DNA of 53,290 bases from Dehalococcoidia bacterium (GTDB lineage Bacteria > Chloroflexota > Dehalococcoidia > Bin125), in assembly GCA_022822375.1 (NCBI GenBank), contig JAJEBU010000020.1:1-53290 (forward strand), read 5' to 3'. Positions 49,783-53,290 of this stretch are shown piece after piece (positions within the stretch are counted from its first letter, which is position 1; every line of letters starts with the position of its first letter). The notes below the pieces were generated by a model. That model did no database searches, was not told the DNA's origin, and worked only from the letters and a program-made list of their open reading frames with translations. The position numbers and the translations under genes were made by a program.

Positions 49783-52700
49783 CAGTCCGCGCCCTCTCGG
49801 AGCAGCGGCGCGGCGTCACGACCAGTCGCCCAACGCGCAATCGCAGTCGTCCCGAGAATCGCGCATGCCGCAATCACGCCGATCCCCACACCAGCCAGCA
49901 CCCAATCCACCGACAGCGACGTCGGCGGCGCCGCCGCAACGCCCTCCGCCGTGACATCGAGAAATGCCAACAGCGCACCGGCAACCGCTCGTCCCAGCGC
50001 AACCCCCAGCGCGACGCCAGCAGCCAACACCAGCCCCACCTCCACCGCGGCCTGACCCGTCAACCCCCCGCGTCCCGCGCCCACAGTGCGCATCAGCGCG
50101 AACTCCCGTGCCCGCTCGCCGCCGGCCGCCGCCATCGTGAAGATCAATGCCGCCGAACCCACCACCAACAGGCCGATGAAGCCCACCACAAACAGCGCCG
50201 CCGCCCCGCCCGATCGGAACGGGTCTGACTCTGCCTGCGCGATCTGCGCCTCTGCGTCGAGCACCGTCGAGGACAGATACACCTCATCCATCAGCTCGTT
50301 GGCAGCCAGCCGAGCCTCGTCCGACGCAGCAGCCGCCCAGACCTCCGTGATCGGCAGCACCGCCTGCGCGGATGCCACCAACGACGCGCTGCGCAACGCT
50401 CGAAAGTCCGCAACCAGGAAACCGCCCTGGGCCGGATTCAGCGTCGGCACGTAGTCCACCACCGCCGCGATCCGCACCGGAATGCTCGCGTTGTTTAGCT
50501 CAATCGACACCTCGTCGCCCAGCGCGAGATCGGCCGCCGCCAGCGATCGCCGATCCAACGCCGCGTTGACCGGCAGGTTCGGCGACTCCCGCACGATGAT
50601 CCGCTCATCGCTCGCCGCCAGCTGCGCCCAGCGATACTCCAGCGCGCCGTCAGTGAACACGATCCGATCCTCGCCAGCTCCGCTCGACGCTGGAATCCAC
50701 GGCCCGTCCGAGTCAAATGCATCGACCGTCACCGACGCACCAGCGACGACCGCGCTCAGGTCGGAGATGTACAGCGTTCCCGTGGGCGCGCGCACCACGC
50801 GCGCCTGCGGGCGCATGATGATCGCCGCAATCCGCAGTGGTTGTGCCAGACCGCTCAGCGGTGCTCGCATCGTGACCGACGCATCGGTCACGATCGACGC
50901 CGTGCTCGTCCGAAACTGACGCATCTGTACGTGCCCGTTGGCGTCCAGCACGCGCGCCGCGATCTCCAGATTGCTGTTGCCCGGCTCGCTCCGCACATTG
51001 ATGGTCAGCGCCTCCGATCCCGCAGGCAGCTCCTGTCCCACGCGGCCCGGCTCCCGCGCGATCGCCGACAACAACGCCTCCGACGGCATCCCCAACAAGT
51101 CCGCGTCCAGCGTCGTGATCTGGTCCAGGCGATCAGTCTCCAGACCCAGCATCACCACACGCGATCCCGAACGGTCGCCGCCGATAGAGCCGATCCCTCG
51201 GTAGGCCGCTGCCGCGTCGATGCCTGGACGGCTGCGCAACGGCTCTGTCACCCGCGCCATCGTCGACACGCCCAAGTTCCCGCTGATCGACACGCCCCGA
51301 ACGTCGCTGCCGACCTCGTATTCGATCCGCTCCCGCTCGACGCTGCGAATCGTCGATGCATACGTCGCGGAGATCAGCCCGACCGCCGTCACAAACGCCG
51401 TCAACGCCGTCAGCAGCATCGGACCAGTCGGATTGCGCGACACCGTCAGCACGCCCAGATAGACCGCCGAGGGCATCGGCGCGCGCGACAGCAGCGACGC
51501 CAGGAATCCCCACACACGCGGCGCGACCCGCATAATCGTCAGCGCCGATCCCAGCAGCAACAACCCTGGGCTGAGCATCAGCACCGGATTGATCCCGCCC
51601 GACTCCACCGCCGACAGCGCGCCGCCCGATGCTTCACTCTCGAACTGCAGAAACAGCACCGCCGCCAATGCCAGCAGCGCGACATCCAGCCACGCGCGCT
51701 GCACCAACGATTGTCGCTGCGGGCGACCCGCCGCAACCCGCTGGTTCTGACGCTGACGCGCGTCGAACCAGGCCGGTGCCGCAAACGCCGCCCACGCAAT
51801 CGCCGCCCCGGCCACCGCCAGCGCCCACGCTTCCCAGGTCAGACGCGTCGCAAACGGCTCACCGCCAGAGACTCGCGCCACAGCCTCGAGCCGTCCTGAA
51901 TGGCTCAACGCAAACGCCGCCAGCGGCGCACCCAGCACAGCCGCCGGGACGGCCGCGATCCCGCCCAGCACCGCCTGCGCCCCCGCCTGCTGCCACGGAC
52001 GAGCCCCGCGAGCCGCCAGCCGCTCACGATCCACCCGCGTCCGCTGCGCCATCACCCGTCCCACGAGCGCCACCCCGAACATCGCCACCGCCGCGATCTG
52101 CAAGCCCGCCAACAGCGACTGTCCCGCCGAAAACTGCGCCTCACGCTCGAACTCCTGCAAGACCCCCAGCAGCAGCGTCGACGCCGCGCCGCCCTCCAAT
52201 CGGTTCGACTGCTGACGCCACGCCGTCAGGCCCTCGACGACTTCGCTGACGTCATCTGAGTTCAGCACCGACGACGCCAGCTCGGTTCGCATCCGATGCA
52301 TCACAGGCTCACCAAACGCCGCCAGCGCCTCATCGCTCACCGCGAGTCCGAAGTACGGCACCTCCGCGCCGCCCGGCGTCACGTAGAACTGCAAGTCGAA
52401 CCAGATATCCGTGTAGTGAAACGCCAGCACCCTCGACACCTGCGCCGCCGCCGGCTCGACCACCCCAGTGATCGTGAACCGCCGATCATCGCTGAATGCA
52501 ATCACCGTCCCGACGTCGATGCGCAAGCGCTCGGCCAGCGCTGCGCCAATGACCGCCTCGTCCAACGCCTCCGCCCACTCGCCACGCAGCAGCCGCGCGT
52601 GCACGTCCAGCTGCTCGAACGACATCAGGTACGCCAGCAGCGACTCCTGCACCTCATGGCCGATCCGCGTGAACTCCGTGAAGCTGCGCGGCGACTCCAT

Positions 52701-53027
52701 AATCCGTCGCGTCTCGCCCTCGAACCCGACGAACCGCGACAGCTGCTCCGAACGGATCTCCCCCGCCGACCTGGACACCGCGTCGAACTCCGCAACGTCT
52801 GGCAGCTGTCTGCTGCGCTGGAAATCGGCAAACGCTGCGCCGCGCGGTGACTGTGCGATCAACTCGCGAAGCGCCAAATCCGCCGTTGCCGCTCGGAAGA
52901 CCAGCGGCAACGCCACCAGCGACGCGGCAATCACCAGCAGCGCCGACGCGCTGATCATCAACAGCCAGCCGCCGCGCAACTCCCGCAGCGCCGCCAATCG
53001 GAGTAGCCGAAGCAAACCCAGCATCAC
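49782..53027 (-). CDS. FtsX-like ABC permease, large (first of pair)
   Basis: 1081 residues. Membrane helix ~18-38 (GGWLLMISASALLVIAASLVALPLVF), then a large external domain, a first FtsX set at ~305-420 (LLAGLQIAAVAMFGVALVGRVMAQRTRVDRERLAARGARPWQQAGAQ), mid-protein helices, another external domain, and the final FtsX set after ~930 (FVVGFIGLLVVGSAALIFTMAAAGGERAREFALMRTVGAGRGGL). It shares its overall layout with the downstream permease and overlaps it by ATGA, so the two probably form a heterodimer. Their cognate ATPase is missing from the window; it may be further upstream on this strand, past 53290. Confidence 0.86.
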   Translation of the reverse strand: MMLGLLRLLRLAALRELRGGWLLMISASALLVIAASLVALPLVFRAATADLALRELIAQSPRGAAFADFQRSRQLPDVAEFDAVSRSAGEIRSEQLSRFVGFEGETRRIMESPRSFTEFTRIGHEVQESLLAYLMSFEQLDVHARLLRGEWAEALDEAVIGAALAERLRIDVGTVIAFSDDRRFTITGVVEPAAAQVSRVLAFHYTDIWFDLQFYVTPGGAEVPYFGLAVSDEALAAFGEPVMHRMRTELASSVLNSDDVSEVVEGLTAWRQQSNRLEGGAASTLLLGVLQEFEREAQFSAGQSLLAGLQIAAVAMFGVALVGRVMAQRTRVDRERLAARGARPWQQAGAQAVLGGIAAVPAAVLGAPLAAFALSHSGRLEAVARVSGGEPFATRLTWEAWALAVAGAAIAWAAFAAPAWFDARQRQNQRVAAGRPQRQSLVQRAWLDVALLALAAVLFLQFESEASGGALSAVESGGINPVLMLSPGLLLLGSALTIMRVAPRVWGFLASLLSRAPMPSAVYLGVLTVSRNPTGPMLLTALTAFVTAVGLISATYASTIRSVERERIEYEVGSDVRGVSISGNLGVSTMARVTEPLRSRPGIDAAAAYRGIGSIGGDRSGSRVVMLGLETDRLDQITTLDADLLGMPSEALLSAIAREPGRVGQELPAGSEALTINVRSEPGNSNLEIAARVLDANGHVQMRQFRTSTASIVTDASVTMRAPLSGLAQPLRIAAIIMRPQARVVRAPTGTLYISDLSAVVAGASVTVDAFDSDGPWIPASSGAGEDRIVFTDGALEYRWAQLAASDERIIVRESPNLPVNAALDRRSLAAADLALGDEVSIELNNASIPVRIAAVVDYVPTLNPAQGGFLVADFRALRSASLVASAQAVLPITEVWAAAASDEARLAANELMDEVYLSSTVLDAEAQIAQAESDPFRSGGAAALFVVGFIGLLVVGSAALIFTMAAAGGERAREFALMRTVGAGRGGLTGQAAVEVGLVLAAGVALGVALGRAVAGALLAFLDVTAEGVAAAPPTSLSVDWVLAGVGIGVIAACAILGTTAIARWATGRDAAPLLREGAD

Positions 53028-53074
53028 CCAATGCTACGCCCGCCCACCCCCAGTCCCCGCGTCACAACTCCCAG

Positions 53075-53290
53075 TCCCAGCTTCATGCAGGGACCCGCTC
53101 GGCTCCCAGTCCCTGCTTCACGCAGGGACCCGCTCGGCTCCCCAACTGCCGTGTCCCCGTGCCCCGACACGGGGACCCCTGCATGAAGCAGGGGATGGAA
53201 GAGAGAGGCGCAGCAACCCGCTCGGTTCCCGTTCCCTGCGTCACGCAGGGACCCGCTCGGTGCCCCGCAAGCCGAGCTGACCCCTGCATG
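53075..53290. repeat. Cluster of palindromic GCAGGGACCCGCTCGG repeats
   Basis: Forward copies lie at 53080-53103, 53111-53137 and 53234-53260. Inverted copies lie at 53176-53194 (CCCCTGC-ATGAA-GCAGGGG) and, truncated, at 53271-53290. The first two forward copies are 35 bases apart, as at 46294/46329. The copy at 53234 has the stronger palindrome CCCTGCGT-C-ACGCAGGG. No coding region is credible here, though the minus-strand ORF track lists a 68-residue repeat-encoded frame. Confidence 0.82.
53153..53176. other. Strong GC hairpin inside the repeat cluster
   Basis: GTCCCCGTG (53153-53161) pairs perfectly with CACGGGGAC (53168-53176) across a six-base CCCCGA loop. It is distinct in sequence from the surrounding GCAGGG palindromes. 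No U-run is adjacent; it may be part of the repeat array. Confidence 0.6.

Noticed and set aside
53083-53289. 68-residue ORF across the right-hand repeats
   Set aside because: It consists of translated repeat units (AGPCV.QG) and no domain; the repeats are non-coding elsewhere in the window.
53075-53290. CRISPR-like spaced repeats
   Set aside because: Copies are palindromic, of both orientations, irregularly spaced after the first two, and no cas genes are near. The pattern fits REP/MITE-like elements better.

Overview
The window is GC-rich, densely packed bacterial DNA with about 45 protein genes and one tRNA, and it carries no plasmid, phage or insertion-sequence core. Gene content suggests a heterotroph of the Chloroflexota, possibly a Dehalococcoidia/SAR202-like lineage. 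The pointers are three Uma2-family nucleases, an expanded set of flavin, molybdenum and acyl-CoA type catabolic enzymes, two giant FtsX-type permeases, a VIT1/ferritin fusion, and a subtilase carrying a C-terminal module I associate with Chloroflexota secreted proteins. The taxonomic call is an inference from gene families; there is no rRNA to confirm it.

Layout. 1-4.5 kb: the tail of a TIGR02391-like protein, a cation exchanger overlapping a DUF169 gene, a MaoC hydratase, tRNA-Pro(GGG), a carboxymuconolactone decarboxylase-like protein and an alpha/beta hydrolase. 4.5-10.9 kb (minus strand): a double-hotdog hydratase, a MoaD-like protein, a lone molybdopterin subunit of the xanthine dehydrogenase family, and a UvrD-type helicase fused to an Fe-S PD-(D/E)XK nuclease. 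11-21.7 kb: a secreted subtilase with an altered triad, a Wzz-like membrane protein, an acyl-CoA dehydrogenase, a tandemly duplicated HEPN/PaREP1-like pair, a LON-domain protein, an HpaB-family flavoenzyme, a secreted RCC1-like protein and HisG. 21.8-30 kb: a VIT1 transporter with a ferritin-like N-terminus, a tandem NYN protein, and three complex I-type genes (NuoG-, NuoI- and NuoB-like). Between nuoG and nuoI, on the opposite strand, lie a Uma2 gene and a lipoprotein gene whose signal peptide is split by a one-base frameshift. 30-36 kb: two more Uma2 genes, a methyltransferase, an AlkZ-like glycosylase, a divergent cysteine desulfurase / A-type Fe-S carrier pair, and MetF. 36-46 kb: DinB-like and membrane proteins, a BtuF-like receptor and a His-tailed metal ABC ATPase (divergent), a DUF2203/methyltransferase pair, a ClC transporter, a LysM lipoprotein, and CrcB overlapping a DUF309-dUTPase fusion. 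46.3-53.3 kb: two overlapping FtsX-type permease genes bracketed by a dispersed palindromic 35-bp-period repeat.

Functional themes are Fe-S and molybdenum chemistry (IscS/IscA, Nuo pieces, XDH, MoaD), ion and metal handling (CaCA exchanger, VIT1, ClC, CrcB, ABC ATPase), CoA-linked catabolism, and nucleic-acid processing (helicase-nuclease, AlkZ-like, dUTPase, NYN, HEPN, Uma2). I found no single complete new system. The best second looks are the mosaic HEPN duplication, the degenerate tandem NYN protein, the DUF309-dUTPase fusion, the Uma2/lipoprotein pair inside the nuo genes, and the repeat family around the permease pair.
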